From Adiantum capillus-veneris (Eukaryota > Streptophyta > Polypodiopsida > Polypodiales > Pteridaceae), in NCBI GenBank assembly GCA_014529385.2, contig CM043953.1:90837842-90901841 (forward strand): a DNA stretch of 64,000 bases, in the 5' to 3' direction. How positions within the stretch are numbered: position 1 is the stretch's first letter; every line of letters starts with the position of its first letter. Shown one piece after another: positions 1 to 11,546 of this stretch. The position numbers and the translations under genes were made by a program. The notes under the pieces were generated by a model. The model saw nothing but the letters and a program-made list of their open reading frames with translations, did not search any database and had not been told where the DNA came from.

Positions 1-489
1 CATGAAGACACCTTTGATGAAGACTTGAGCTATATCCTTAGTTGTAAATGTTGTCTTGACTAGAAACAAATGGTTCATTTTTGTAAGCATAGCAACAACC
101 ACAGAAATAGAGTCGTATTCAAGAGATGTAGGAAGTCTTGTAATGAAATCCATGGATATGCATTCCCATTACATTTGTGGTGCATCATTAGGTTGAAGCT
201 TATCGGGGTATCGAACTCGTTCAACTTTAATATGTTAACACGTTAAACATCTTGTAACATAATTCAACAAGAGCACATTAAGACTTACACTACTGTAAGA
301 AAGAGTTTCTTTGGCCAGGACTAAAGCGTGATGACCTTGATTTGGGATACAAAGACAATTATTGAAGTAAAGATCATTGCCTTCAATGTGGAAGCCTTTT
401 ATTTGCCTCTCTTGCTTCTCCATGTGACTATTAAGTTTATCAAGTACTGGATTTCTATGTAATACGGGTCTTGAGACATACCTTCTCAA
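1..489 (-). pseudogene. Integrase fragment of gypsy element 1
   Basis: Minus-strand translation of about 1-192 gives an integrase core start with WECISMDFITRLP and a following YDSISVVVAMLTKM. This matches the Ty3/gypsy pattern WE-ISMDFI-GLP---YDSI-VVVD-LTKM; the usual Asp of VVVDRLTK is Ala here. The segment 235-489, with NDLYFNNCLCIPNQ, fits the poorly conserved region before the HHCC zinc finger. The two pieces are in different frames. The remaining catalytic residues lie beyond the window. Confidence 0.75.
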
Positions 490-618
490 ATGAGGTCAAT
501 TAAGGAGGTAGTAGAGGTTGTGACAGCCGCTACAATGCTCTTTCTACTTAAGGCATCAACCACAAGGTTTTCCTACCAAGTTTATATTCGATCCCAAAAT
601 AATATTTTCATAATAACT

Positions 619-1760
619 TCATCCATCTTCGTTGCCACATATTAAGGTCAGTTGGGTGTTGATCCACTTCAAGATTTTATGATTGGTATGTAGTTCAAAT
701 CTCCTTCCAAGAAGATAATGTCGCCATACTTTAAGAGCATACACAAACGCCAATAATTCCAAGTCATGTGTAGGATAGTTCAACTCATGTGTACATAACT
801 TACGAGATTCATAAGCTATTGGTCTTACTTCTTGTGAAACAACGCCACCGATTTCTTGTCCACTTGCATCAATGAGAACAGTGAATGTCTTTGAGAAGTC
901 CAGAAGTTGTAATATTGGAGCATTCACCAAAGCTTCTTTGAGTTTCTCAAAACTAGCTTGAGCACGTTCATTCCAAGTAAACACTTTAGCCTTCTTAAGT
1001 GTATTAGTCAATGGAGATGCAATCTTAGCATAACCTTCAATAAATGTACGATACCATCCTGTTAAACCAAGAAATCCATGTACTTCTCTTATTGATTTTG
1101 GTGTAGGCCAAGCTACAGCAGCTTCGATCTTACTTGGATCAATATAAACACCATCCTTAGATACAATTAATTCCAAATATTCCACCTTGTCAGTGAAAAA
1201 GGTATATTTACTATGCTTAGCGTAAAGTTGATTTTGACGGAGAAGCTCAAGTACTCGTTGCACATGTTGTTCATGTTCTTCTATGTTTCTTGAGTAAACC
1301 AGGATATCATCAAAGAAGACAAGAACAAAATCATCAAGATGCTCTTGAAACACATCGGTCATGAGACAATTTAAAGTTGCAGTAGTAGTTATAAGTCCAA
1401 ATGGAATAACTTTAATTCATAATGCCTAAAACAAGTGTTGAATCTTGTCTTTGGTATATTCTCCTCCTTGATTTGGATTTGGTAATACCCTGACTTAAGA
1501 TCAATTTTTTTGAAGCTCCATTTAATCAATCAAGCAACTCATCAATTCTCAGATTGCATACATATTCTTGATTGTTGTCTGATTCAATCCACGATAATCA
1601 ATACAAAGACATAGAGTACCATCTTTCTTTTGATTAAGAGAACAGGAGTACTCCATGGAAAAACACTAGGTTGAATGAAGCCTTGTTTAAGAAGTTGAGT
1701 CAATTGCTCCGTGAGTTCTGCAAATTCAGGTACCAACATTTTTCATGGCCTGCGAGCAAT
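619..1760 (-). pseudogene. Reverse transcriptase and RNase H of gypsy element 1
   Basis: The open frame at 619-1362 starts inside the RT palm. It carries [10 protein letters not shown] (the YxDD box, with Phe for Tyr), the connection motif HGFLGLTGWYRTFI, and an RNase H start TVLIDASGQEIGGV with later E and D residues (THDLELLAF, HTNHKILKWI). The N-terminal RT lies at about 1362-1760 in other frames: LCIDYRGLNQTTIKN and PFGLITTTATLNCL are recognisable. A frameshift near 1400 and several stops separate the halves. In an active element this enzyme copies element RNA into DNA inside the virus-like particle; this copy cannot be made as one protein. Confidence 0.85.
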
Positions 1761-1862
1761 TGGTTGAGCTCTTTGAATAAGCTCTATTGCATGATCAACA
1801 TCACGCTTGGGTGGTAACTGTGAAAGTTCTCCGGAAAATACATCATCAAATTCCGTTAGCCA

Positions 1863-2460
1863 TTAGGGTTCAGATGAATCTAACTTCTTCTCCTTAGGGT
1901 TAAGCTTTCCTACGTAAATTATTTCATTCTTCCTATGACTCTTCATAAGTTTGGTAAAGTTCACTAGTCTGAGTTTAGGTTTTCTTCGTTTCCTAGTAAT
2001 TGTAACCCTGGAGTTTTGGTTATTTACAAAAGTCAATGAAGTGTCTTTACAATATATATGAGCATCATTGGCGTTAAGCCAATCTATTCCTAGGATTCCA
2101 TCGTAGATTCCTATGGGTAAGACTCTGAAGCTTATAGAAGTATTGTGACCATCCAAAACAAAATCCAAGTTCCGCTAAAGTAGAAGATTTAACCTTCCTA
2201 CTCGTAGCTAATTCCATTGTAAGGTCTGTATCAGGGTGTTCAGGCAAAATGAGGCTTCTGATGCACCTAGGAGATATGAAAGAATGTGTACTCCCAAAAC
2301 CAATCAATAAGGTAAAACGGCTACCTTGATATTTTGTTGGGATTTGAATCATTGAAAATTGTTCATTCCCTCCCTGATGTTCTATTGCAGCATGAATATA
2401 CACATTTGTTTGATTCCCTTTGCCTCTAGCACCTTGAGCTATGTTAACTTGAGGCCTTCC
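1863..2460 (-). pseudogene. Aspartic protease of gypsy element 1
   Basis: Two frames together give a retropepsin-like domain. The upstream frame carries LLIGFGSTHSFIS, where an active gypsy protease has a D-S-G-S-T-H-S-F-I-S type loop; the catalytic Asp is gone. The downstream frame at 1863-2168 carries GILGIDWLNANDAHI, matching the conserved ILG-DWL motif that ends the domain. The lost active-site Asp plus the frameshift between the two halves mark it as non-functional. Confidence 0.75.
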
Positions 2461-2692
2461 TTGAGGCCTTTGATTTCCTCCTCCTCCTCCTAGATGAGGT
2501 TGATGGTTAATATTTCCATTGTTGTTGTTGATGTTCAATTGCAGCATGAACATACACATTTTTTTGATTCCCTTCACCTCTAGCACATTGAGCTCTATTA
2601 ACTTGAGGTCTTCCTTGAGGCTTTTGATTTCCTCCTCCTCCTGGACGAGGTTGATGGTTAATATTCCCATTGTTATTGTTGTTATTGACGGG
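2385..2692. repeat. 154-bp tandem duplication in gag linker
   Basis: Two adjacent diverged copies start at 2385 and 2539, each beginning ttgcagcatgaa and continuing through a tcctcctcct tract to a ggttgatggttaatatt stretch. On the coding strand this duplicates a Gly/Asn-rich linker between the zinc knuckle and the protease. Confidence 0.85.
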
Positions 2693-3230
2693 GGTCCATT
2701 TCGGACAAAAGGTGGATTTCCTGGTCTAAAGTTCCCTTGGTTTTGAGGTTGTCTCAAATTTTGGTTAAGTTTTTTCTGATTGAAGTTCCTCATAGCTGTA
2801 AGCGGTCAAGGTCTAAAATTTCCAAAATTCCAATTTGGTTGGAAGTTCCTAGGTTCATAATTGTCTACCAATCCTGTGAAGCTTGAATTGTTAGGATGGA
2901 CAATCTTTGGAGTGATGGTCAGGATCAAGGCAAGTATAACACAAATTATCCCGTCTGGTCTTCATACGTAACAAGCACTCTCTTCTTTGTTGTTGTGAAT
3001 TTCCAGGCCTTTGTTCCTCGTCGAGACGAGGCCTTTTGAATTCACAAACATGAGCAGGTTCTAGTTTCCTCTTTTCACTATTGTATAACTCTAACTCAAT
3101 AGGCTTTCCCGCATCAAGGACATCTACAAAGTTAAGATTCTGGAGTCAGGAGACATGGTAACTTACTGCACCATATCAACCAAGGTCACTCTTAGTACAA
3201 TATTCTAGTCTGTTCAAAGTCTTTTTAGCA
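2470..3230 (-). pseudogene. Gag C-terminal part with CCHC zinc knuckle, gypsy element 1
   Basis: Minus-strand translation around 2899-2955 gives CYTCLDPDHHSKDC, a C-X2-C-X4-H-X4-C retroviral zinc knuckle that binds element RNA in the capsid. Downstream (2470-2793) the frame is Asn/Gly/Gln-rich, typical of the nucleocapsid linker, and is duplicated (see the repeat at 2385-2692). Upstream (3060-3230) the translation is broken but still resembles a capsid C-terminal end (KTLNRLEYCTKSDL). Frames are interrupted, so no intact Gag is encoded. Confidence 0.75.
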
Positions 3231-3356
3231 AAATAAAATAGACGATTGAGAATAAGATGAGAGAGAGAGTAGGAGAAAGAATAACAAATAACTTAGACCA
3301 ATTTCTACATTGCAAAAAATTTGGGGTTCAAAAATGTACAAAGTGTCTTGAAGTTT

Positions 3357-4147
3357 CTAATAAACCCTAATGGCTTTGACATAATGGATCCTATAGTAGC
3401 CATTGTGACATCCTTCCACCAATGGATTCATAGCTATCCCATTCTTTGAGTATATCGGACGAGTGACCCAATAATCTTTCTTGATCTTTGGTTGAAACAT
3501 TTTCTCATTAGCATGTGAATCATACCACTGTTGGGTAAGTGATTGGTTAGTTACAGGTACTCCCATTTTGCTGTGAACTATTGCCTTTTTGTAATTGAAG
3601 TATCTTCAAAGTAAGCAGAGTCTTTTGGAAACACGTCTGGTGTGTCCCATCCATCAAAGCTATGTATATTCACAATCTGCGAGGCATTGCGGTCTGTCAT
3701 AGGCATTGTATAAAAAATTTTCATGGTGAGGATTGTGGATTATGGACTTTCCAAACAAGTCAAAGAACAACTTTAAAGGTACTGGACTAAAGGAATGTTG
3801 GTCATTGGTCTGGCATTGGCGGCCCCATACATTGAACGTGACAATGTTGAAACATCTCGTAGCCATTACTAAGGGAAGTATGTTCTTAGCTATCCAAGTT
3901 TTCTTTGTCGATCTTAGGGTAAGTTCATAAACATATATGTACAACATTTGGTTACTGACAATGATCTCCTTTCCCAACTTGGATTGAATCCATTCAATAC
4001 TCCCAATGGGCGAGGATTTATGTTCAGGTAGTCTAAACTCGAGGTTTCTTGTAGAGTAATGGTACCAAGCTCATCATTTATTAGGTACAATACAATCCAT
4101 GGATAGTAACCTTCTCTTCTCTTTCTCATTATGCACGGTAGTGACAA
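3357..4147 (-). pseudogene. Unrecognised coding relic, minus strand
   Basis: Three minus-strand frames (4147-3914, 3977-3660, 3566-3357) follow each other in reading order and overlap or nearly abut, as expected for one coding sequence broken by frameshifts. The translations look protein-like (for example GYYPWIVLYLINDELGTI, FNIVTFNVWGRQCQ, PLKLFFDLFGKS, KKDYWVTRPIYSKNGIAM), with many aromatic residues and no low complexity. I do not recognise the family. It lies 5' of gypsy element 1 on the same strand and could be an unknown transposon protein or a decayed host gene. Confidence 0.4.
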
Positions 4148-5398
4148 GTCGTTGCACTTCCACTTCTGTTTGAAGATGCTCTTCCACCATAAGGCGAGAG
4201 AGTATATTCGCTCATATCCCTTGAGGTAAGATACCAGTCATCTACACACACACACCCCATCACTCAAGTTAGTTAGAATGGTAATACAAAAGATCCAAAC
4301 TCGAATATTATGATCTTAAAATAATATGAATGATATAAAAATTAAACTTTTATAATCGTAAGAGCCAAAAAGATACATAGTACCTTTAGTAAGGTACATA
4401 AATACGAAAGGGTCCTATGAACCAATTTTTGGTTCCTATAACCGAGGTTCTACACTTATCTTTGTTCACATCTTGAATTTCAAAGTTTAGAACTTCAACT
4501 TGTACACTGAGATTCACATCTTCTTTTCCATACCATTCTTTCTCTCGAGATGCATCCGTGGGAGGTATTGCATTAAAGCAGTTTACATGAGCGTGTCATT
4601 CATTTACATAATTTTTATAGAAATATCTGTAACAAATGCGGAATACAATAAGGATCTAGTAGCAAGGAGAGTAGAGAGAGATACAATGCAAAGTAGATTA
4701 GTGGAAAATCAAAAACTTTAGATTAGCACACTATTACAAAGTGATGGCGTCATCCACCCATGCGCTCTCAAGGCAGAGCTTAGATGGTGATTTAGACAAC
4801 TAGAGCAAGTAGGAATACAAGGGACTAACAATCCTTACACAAGGATGTGTTGTGTGCGTCAAGTGTGCACACCATTCTAGCAAATTACTCATGAGAAGGC
4901 CTCCTTATATAGATGTAAGGGAGCCTCTAAGCGCCCATGTGCAGCCGCCCTTAGATAGCCAAGTCCAAGTAGGACTCTCCCATGCGCCCATGTGTAGCCG
5001 CTTTTGGATAGACAAGTCTTCCTAAAAATTGGCCACCGGCCAAGGAAATCCGGCCACCAGCCAAAGACCACGGACCACCGGCCACCGGACGACCATTTTT
5101 CGATTGTCTTCCGGCCGTCATCTGACCAAGATATTCCAGCAAAAAGGAATATTCCGACGAAGGGCAAAAAAAAGTCTCGGGGGCTTCCGCCCTCGAGGCC
5201 CCCAAAGTTGCCCCTGAATTTGCTTCGTACCATCCACGATCACAAATAGAGATCTCATTAGTGTGCAAAGCTAGAATCCACCAAATATATGTGCACCATT
5301 GGCTTCTTCTCATATGGGGGCCTTACAAACTGTGCAGCATATATTGTGGTGGCAAAACTGAGAGAGGTGGGCATTGCAAGTATACCAACAATATCTAC
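4148..5398. other. Intergenic stretch with a GC-rich segment
   Basis: No convincing gene. It holds a short (ca)n tract at 4242-4254 and a GC-rich segment at about 5020-5200 with repeated ccggcca/ccaccgg words. Open frames in that segment are low-complexity by-products of composition. Nothing else stands out. Confidence 0.4.
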
Positions 5399-5800
5399 TC
5401 ACACTGCCATTGGATGTGCCTGAGAAAATTCACTAATGCATCTAGGCTTCTCATAGTCATCAAAGGTAATAGTGACATTGTGAGGATTGCATTTAAGAAT
5501 AGGTCTGTGGACTCTATTGAACCAATCCTGAGGTACATAATAGAATTGGTTGCCGCCATTCGACTTCTTCCAAACTCTGATTATGACTTTTTTACAGAAG
5601 CCGTATCTTGCACAGGTTAAGGTAAAGAACATATCCCTGTACTTTGACGTCGCCTTCTTGGATCTTTTCCCTGACCCAGAGCTATGGATCTTCGATCATA
5701 TACCTATCAGGCACTTCTGTCCAATGTTCAGGTTGGGCTTCAACTTACAACTCCCATGCTACGTAAGTGTTTGAAACAAGTTAATCTCTAGCTCTCTTTG
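5399..5800 (-). pseudogene. Unrecognised coding relic 2, minus strand
   Basis: The frame at 5632-5399 encodes 77 residues with protein-like text (ITFDDYEKPRCISEF, YYVPQDWFNRVHRPIL). Its upstream extension (about 5800-5640) in a shifted frame reads EHWTEVPDRYMIEDP. No known motif is recognised. It shares strand and style with the relics at 3357-4147 and 6016-6513 and may belong to the same broken gene or element. Confidence 0.35.
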
Positions 5801-6015
5801 AAGCTTGAACCACTTCAACTTCCCAATAAATATTGAATCCGACCCAATAGCTGGAAAATATTTTTCGTATCACTCGGGAGTTCATCTAGACAATTAAGAA
5901 GATCCATCTAAAAACAAGACAAGGAGAGAGAAGACTTAGTACACATGTAAACCAAAACTAAGTCTATGTCCTCTTTATTTGTCAAAATTTGACTTTTATT
6001 ATTCCATTACAATGT

Positions 6016-6513
6016 TACCGGTGTTTCGAAACCAACTCTCTAAATATTCTTTTAACTCTCATGACTAGGTATTCTCTTAGGCCTCCCTTGCGACAACGTG
6101 GTCTATAGTTGTCTTCTAGTTTCTCTTTCCCTATGATAGCTGCAAGAACTTCAAATTTCTTGGCAACCGGGAATCCTCAGCATTTGGGAGCACATTTCCA
6201 AGTAGTAGAACATATCTTCTAGGCCTAAACATATTCTGAGTTGAAGTAGCCTAAGGTTGGCAAACCACTCTCTTAAACTATCACCAATGTAACTAAAGAA
6301 CTTACAGAAGGGTTCTTGGTGACGGATAAGGTAACTATGGTCAACACTCTTCCAACAAGTTGTGTTCCCCGGCATGGCAAAGACTTTGGTCCCGATTTCT
6401 AAGTAAAAGAGTTCCATTGCATCCCTTGGTAACCGTGTTGCCATATTGTTGAACAATATGGCCAAAACCTTGTTTCTCTTGCTAAAGCATTCAGACCTCA
6501 CCTTAGCAGCCAT
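6016..6513 (-). pseudogene. Unrecognised coding relic 3, minus strand
   Basis: The frame at 6513-6151 starts MAAKVRSECFSKRNK and runs 120 codons. A one-base frame change near its end extends coding-like text by about 45 residues (KKFEVLAAIIGKEKLEDNY, then LREYLVMRVKRIFREL) down to about 6016. It contains no domain I recognise. It may be the first segment of the minus-strand series 6513 to 3357. Confidence 0.35.
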
Positions 6514-6689
6514 TTGTTACTACAAAACAAACAATCAAAGAAATCTCAATACCGTTGTTGAACACTTCAACCACTTTCTCATAACTCAAGCCACATACTT
6601 TCACTCAGGACAACAAGTCAAGCAGGTACCGCCAATCAATGTCACTCATAGATGCATCGTGAATACAGTATCCTTTCTGGCATAATGAC

Positions 6690-7258
6690 CAATGTGGCTT
6701 TAAGTATGGTAAAGCCCACCGTTTTGGGTTGACTAAGTACAAAAAAGGGGTTTTTTTACGCACTGATATTGAAGAGAAGTATATGGTAATTGCCGCTTGG
6801 CTTGACATCGGGATAGTAAGTAGCCTGTCCTCGGTACATAATGGATCTTTAGGATGGGGAGCATACCCCGAATGTTTATTGGTTCTTACACTTGGTACTG
6901 TTGCTCTAACTTGACATCATGATGACTGTCACTTATAAAATCTGGTAAAACCCACCATTTGGGTTGGCTTAGTGAATTTTGAGGTCGTTTTTTGCCCATC
7001 TACATGCTGATGTTGCATGTTTTAATAAATGATGGCTACTTTGGGGGAATATGGCCCGCTGGCTGTATTCCATTTATGAACCTGTTCGATATTTGTTGAT
7101 TGGTCAAGATAATGCAATACATTATTTGCATTTACAGATTGCCCTTGTTTTTTGGTTTGACAGTTGGACGGGCTAGGGTACCACAAAAGGTCTCTGCCAC
7201 TTGGCTTGCTATGAGATTGTGACTTATAAAATTAGGAAGGATTGGATTTCATATTAAC
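6690..7258 (+). repeat. Block A, copy 1 (inverted relative to copy 2)
   Basis: This segment matches the reverse complement of about 14940-15540. Shared anchors include aaagcccaccgttttgggtt here against aacccaaaacggtgggcttt there, and cttcctaattttat in the second copy. Inside the block a 236-bp period is visible: the word cccacc after a ggtaaa tract recurs at 6715 and 6951, followed each time by ttgggttg. No protein is encoded. Confidence 0.75.
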
Positions 7259-8203
7259 ATAAACATTATCAGTTCTAAATAAACTCAATACACACCAAGG
7301 GTATACCCCCCATCCCAAAACCTTTTGATAAACAGTATGCGCTCTCACTTTACTTACCACCAGATTTAGCCAAACCAAGCAACTTAAACATATATATCTC
7401 CTATTCAAAGAAAACTAGTGAACCAGTTAACGCAACGCATCAAAAATCTATTGTGTAAAGCGGCCATATTTAATATGCTAAACCCCCAAATTTTAAGGAT
7501 TACCATCATTCAAACCATATGCAGCTTTTTCTGAAAAAATGTGAAACCCAGTAGAGGGGTCCGAGCTTTATTAAAAACCATTCCTCTCTATGCATTGTTA
7601 CGTAAAGCAAACTCATTCGGTGGGCTATAACAAGCATCCCGTGTAGGTGATCAATATATCATAGTATGGTTATGTTTGAAAATTTAAACAAGAAAGAAAA
7701 CCGCGTTCAGTAGACAGTAACGAACCTCAGTTTGTTGAGCTACAAGCTCCATGTTGGTGCAGCAGTGATGAACACGCAGTCTTCTCTCTCAAGTAAAAAC
7801 GCACCCAAAGCTAAGTGAGGGGCAGAAAGCACCCTCACCTCTTTAAATAGAGGAGGGGAGACCACCATTCTTCTTAGCATGCACAAAATCCTCCCAAGTA
7901 TTGAGTGTAGTGTGCGCCTTTTGGGGAATCAACAATATGCAGCCACCTCAATAGTGGTCCGGCACAATGGAGCAAAATTTACCACAACGCCTCATAGCAA
8001 GGTAGGTGAGGTTTAGTAGAGAGACCCACGTTTTTTACTTGCCAGCTATGCTTAAGTGGCAATTATGAGCCTATAAGGGCTTTGTCCCATGATAGATTTT
8101 AAACTTAATGTTTTTTTTTAATTGTAGCTATCTACCCAAGGTGACATTATTAGGGTTCAGTAAAGTATTTTCCAATATGTTGAAAGCTCAAAAGCAAGTA
8201 ACA

Positions 8204-8205
<2 letters not shown>
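7259..8205 (+). repeat. Block B, copy 1
   Basis: Direct repeat of 15545-16396. Both copies start at cacaccaagggtatacc, pass through tgttgagcta-aagctccatg and ctaagtgaggggcagaaagc, and end with tgttgaaagctcaaaagc or tgttgaaagcttaaaagc immediately before a long (tg)n run. A more diverged third copy is at 9960-10300. No open frame is conserved between copies, so it is treated as non-coding element sequence. Confidence 0.8.
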
Positions 8206-8283
<78 letters not shown>

Positions 8284-8298
8284 ATGTGTGTGTGTGTA
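8206..8298. repeat. (GT)n microsatellite
   Basis: About 93 bp of gt repeats with one interruption (gtgcatgtg) near 8281. It sits exactly at the junction of block B and block C. Cys/Val-repeat open frames across it are artefacts. Confidence 0.97.
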
Positions 8299-8665
8299 TA
8301 GCTGTTTAAATCTTAACTAATAAGACATAATTGAATTTTTACATTCAAAAGACAGCTGGCCAAGGAACAATGAACTGATATGTACAAAAATAACTCAGTA
8401 TCAGAATTATTTAGGTACAATGATTGTAAGAAAGAGGTCCTCTTTCAGTAGGGTTGGTAGTAAAAAAACTTCCCCATTCCTCAGTGGGTATTTCATCATA
8501 GTAATGTTGCTTGGCAAAGAAAATAAAGCCTTCCAAGATAAGATAGAGTCCTTACCTGCATCCATCCAAACAAGACAACAATTTAGTTAGCCTTGGATGT
8601 GTTTTACAGGTATCAATGGACCATACCAGCTGTTATCCATGTCCATCTTTAAAGAACTTTTTTTA
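8299..8665 (+). repeat. Block C, copy 1
   Basis: Direct repeat of 14345-14705. Shared anchors are acattcaaaagacagctggc, aagataagatagagtcctta followed by cctgcatccatccaaac, and gttatccatgtccatct. It follows a (tg)n run in both places, although the run is reduced to a few units at 14345. Confidence 0.8.
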
Positions 8666-9959
8666 ATTTTCAGAGTGGTACAATCCCACAAGAACCCCTA
8701 AAAAAACTCCATACTTGTGAGGTTCTTGTTTTATAAATATAAAAATAAATTATTTTAATTATAGAACTGATGCTGTAATACTGTTCTCGAGTGGAGTTCA
8801 ATATACATTCAATCTTAGACACAAAAGGCTAGCCAACAGGTAGAGGCATGGCATGTTCAAAAAAATACATACTAATCTGAATGCTACAGTGATCCGGTTG
8901 TTTAAAGTAAGTCATGGACCATGTTCCAGCTCATGAAAGCATCATAGCTCAGTATATAAGTCCAAAAGATGCAACAGTTTGCAATTACCTCCATATGACA
9001 TGTATTTTCAAGAAGCGGTATCTAACACGCCATATCATATTACCAGCGCGGTCAGAATAGTGTAGAGTCATTTTTCGGTTCCTTTCCACATGCCAAGCCC
9101 CAAAAAAACCATATACTTACCTTCAGAAAGAGCAGAATAGTCAAAGATTGGCAATTCCCCTAAAAAACTGAGGGTTATGCCAAGCAAGAGGTTATCCTTC
9201 CTCACATTGTGAATCCATACAAGGTACCCCATGATTTGAATGATACACAGCTAAGATTAGCTTTTAATTTTTTAACCAAAAAAGACCAGTTTTAACTTCG
9301 AAAGACCAGTTAGGCCAGTAACTCAAGATAACCTGCAACGGCTTGAGAAAGGCCCCAAAAAACAAAACCAAAAAATTGCCATATACTTACCATCAGAAGA
9401 ACGAGCATAGAGAGGCAAAAAACCCAACCATACAGAGCTCAAGGATCGGACCATAACAGAAGTCCATTTTTTAATGTAAGTCCCCACAGTAAACGAAAGT
9501 ACCAGGCGCATCAATCAAGACAACCCCTAAAAAGCCAGTATAATGCCGATAAACTATCTACAGACAGTTCAACGCTGCCAAAACATTTGAGAGCTTATGT
9601 AAGCAGTAGCAACCATATGCCATGCTACTAAAACATATATCTAAGAACCATAGTAGACGACTGTCGAAAAAAAACGAGTCAAGTAGAACCCCTAAAAAAC
9701 CAGTATAATGCCGAAAACTGTCTGCAGACAGTACAACGCTGCCAAAACATTTGAGAGCTTAGGTAAGCAGTAGCAACCATATGCCATGCTACTAAAAAAA
9801 GATCTATGAACCACAATAGACGATTGTCAAAAACAACCAGTCAAGCAGAACCACCACAATGTTAAAACATCTTTCCCTACTGCGTTTAGCAAGATGGCAA
9901 AGCAAGAAGTACATAGTACTATGCAAGGTATTGCATCTTTAAAAAAACCTAAGCTAAGT
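8666..9959. other. Non-coding stretch with short internal repeats
   Basis: No gene is supported. It contains paired words such as ccatatacttacc with tcagaa at about 9110 and 9380, and the 164-bp tandem repeat listed separately. It separates block C copy 1 from the diverged block B copy. Confidence 0.5.
9523..9855. repeat. 164-bp tandem repeat, two copies
   Basis: Copies start at about 9523 and 9687 with acccctaaaaa followed by ccagtataatgccg. Both contain caacgctgccaaaacatttg and gcagtagcaaccatatgcca. The two units are closely similar, with small indels in A-runs. Confidence 0.9.
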
Positions 9960-10496
<537 letters not shown>

Positions 10497-10799
10497 CGCG
10501 CCCTCTCCTAGGCACCAAACACAATGGGTCAATAGTAGGCCCAATGTGAATGGGCCTACTACCTTATTAAAGAAATGAGAATATTATGGTTGAAGTGTAA
10601 CCCAGGCCAATCGTGCTGAGTAAGTGATAGTAGAAATTTATCAATTATGTCGCATCTATTAAAGCCATTAAGGTAATACTTTTGTATAAGTAGCTTGATA
10701 TCTTCCCAAGCAAGGAGGTAGTTGGAGGAGGAGTAGATAATTAAGTAAAGTAGGCTGATACAAGTGCTAAGAGCTGCTTTGTGGGGTCTATTACTATTT

Positions 10800-11500
10800 C
10801 TTTTTATGAACCCAAAGGGAGGAAGGTTCAGAAGATCTCTTTTCCATAGAAATTTTAGGTCATACTCTCCACCACAAGGTACATGAAGAGAAATAGAAAA
10901 GTTAAGGAATTGTATTGAGGTGCAGAAAAACCCATTGTAGTGAACCCTTGTATAGAAGTTGGATCTATTTTTAGGCAGTTCAGATATATCTAACAGATCT
11001 CTTCTAAAAAAGATTTATTGTTGATGCTTAGTAAGTCATCCCTATACCTGTAAGTGTGTCTAAACAGTGAAAGTTTATCACTTTTATCCCCCATGGCGCT
11101 GAGACACCATTTGTATTCAAAGAAGGCAAGATAAATGTTACACATAAGCAGGGAGCAGGAGAAGCTCATGGGGATGCCAAGGCTTTGGTTAAAAACAGTG
11201 TCCTCCAGAGAGAATGGTGCAGTTACTAAGTAGTCAAGATCTATAAAGACATACCTTCTCTTCATTAAAGTGTAATGGGTGGGAAGAGTGTGTCTTTTTA
11301 ATCCATCTAGGTTTCTTGGAAAGAGAAATGTAGAAGAAACCCTTCTTCCTAGCATTAATAAATGCAAGTTCAATAACCTGTGATAGGACATCTTTAAGCC
11401 CAAGATTTCCTTCTATGGGAATATTCTCATAACACTGAGTAATATCTATTGAAAAAAGATGAAAAATATGTTTAGGAAGGTTAAAAGAGGCCTCTGTAGA
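10800..11500 (-). pseudogene. Reverse transcriptase catalytic core, Penelope-like
   Basis: Reading down the minus strand: at about 11457-11418, FSIDITQCYENIP (motif A, with the first catalytic Asp). The frame at 11403-10990 then carries FNQSLGIPMSFSCSLLMCN (motif B, Q-x-x-G-I-P-M) and FRHTYRYRDDLLSIN (motif C, R-Y-x-D-D). After a stop at the end of that frame, DIYLNCLKI-like and FYGKEIF-like text in shifted frames resembles the conserved tail (IYP-L, YDKR-F) of these RTs. Motif A is out of frame with B and C, and there are several stops, so the protein is dead. LTR retroelements have Y/F-x-D-D-I-L-V-Y-S here; the R-Y-x-D-D-L-L-S-I-N form and GIPM are instead typical of Penelope-like RTs. Confidence 0.65.
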
Positions 11501-11546
11501 GTTTTTTGTTATCTAGAAGGGGTTGTATTGTATTTCTTAAAAGTTA

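Larger units (their letters stand above)
1..3230 (-). mobile_element. Ty3/gypsy element 1, decayed, truncated by the window edge
   Basis: Read on the minus strand, the pieces come in the order gag zinc knuckle, protease, reverse transcriptase, RNase H, integrase, which is the Ty3/gypsy order. Integrase runs off the left edge. The frames are broken by many shifts and stops, so the copy is dead. No LTR is visible: the 3' LTR would lie outside the window, and upstream of gag (above about 3230) I see neither an LTR nor a primer-binding site. Confidence 0.88.

Noticed and set aside
4889-5313. Plus- and minus-strand frames of up to 120 codons in the GC-rich segment
   Set aside because: Several overlapping frames on both strands with low-complexity content; no domain recognised.
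8108-8320. Cys/Val-repeat open frames over (TG)n runs (also at 10291-10578 and 16343-17121, with His/Thr or Ser/Leu versions)
   Set aside because: Dinucleotide repeats are open in several frames by chance; no flanking conserved coding sequence.
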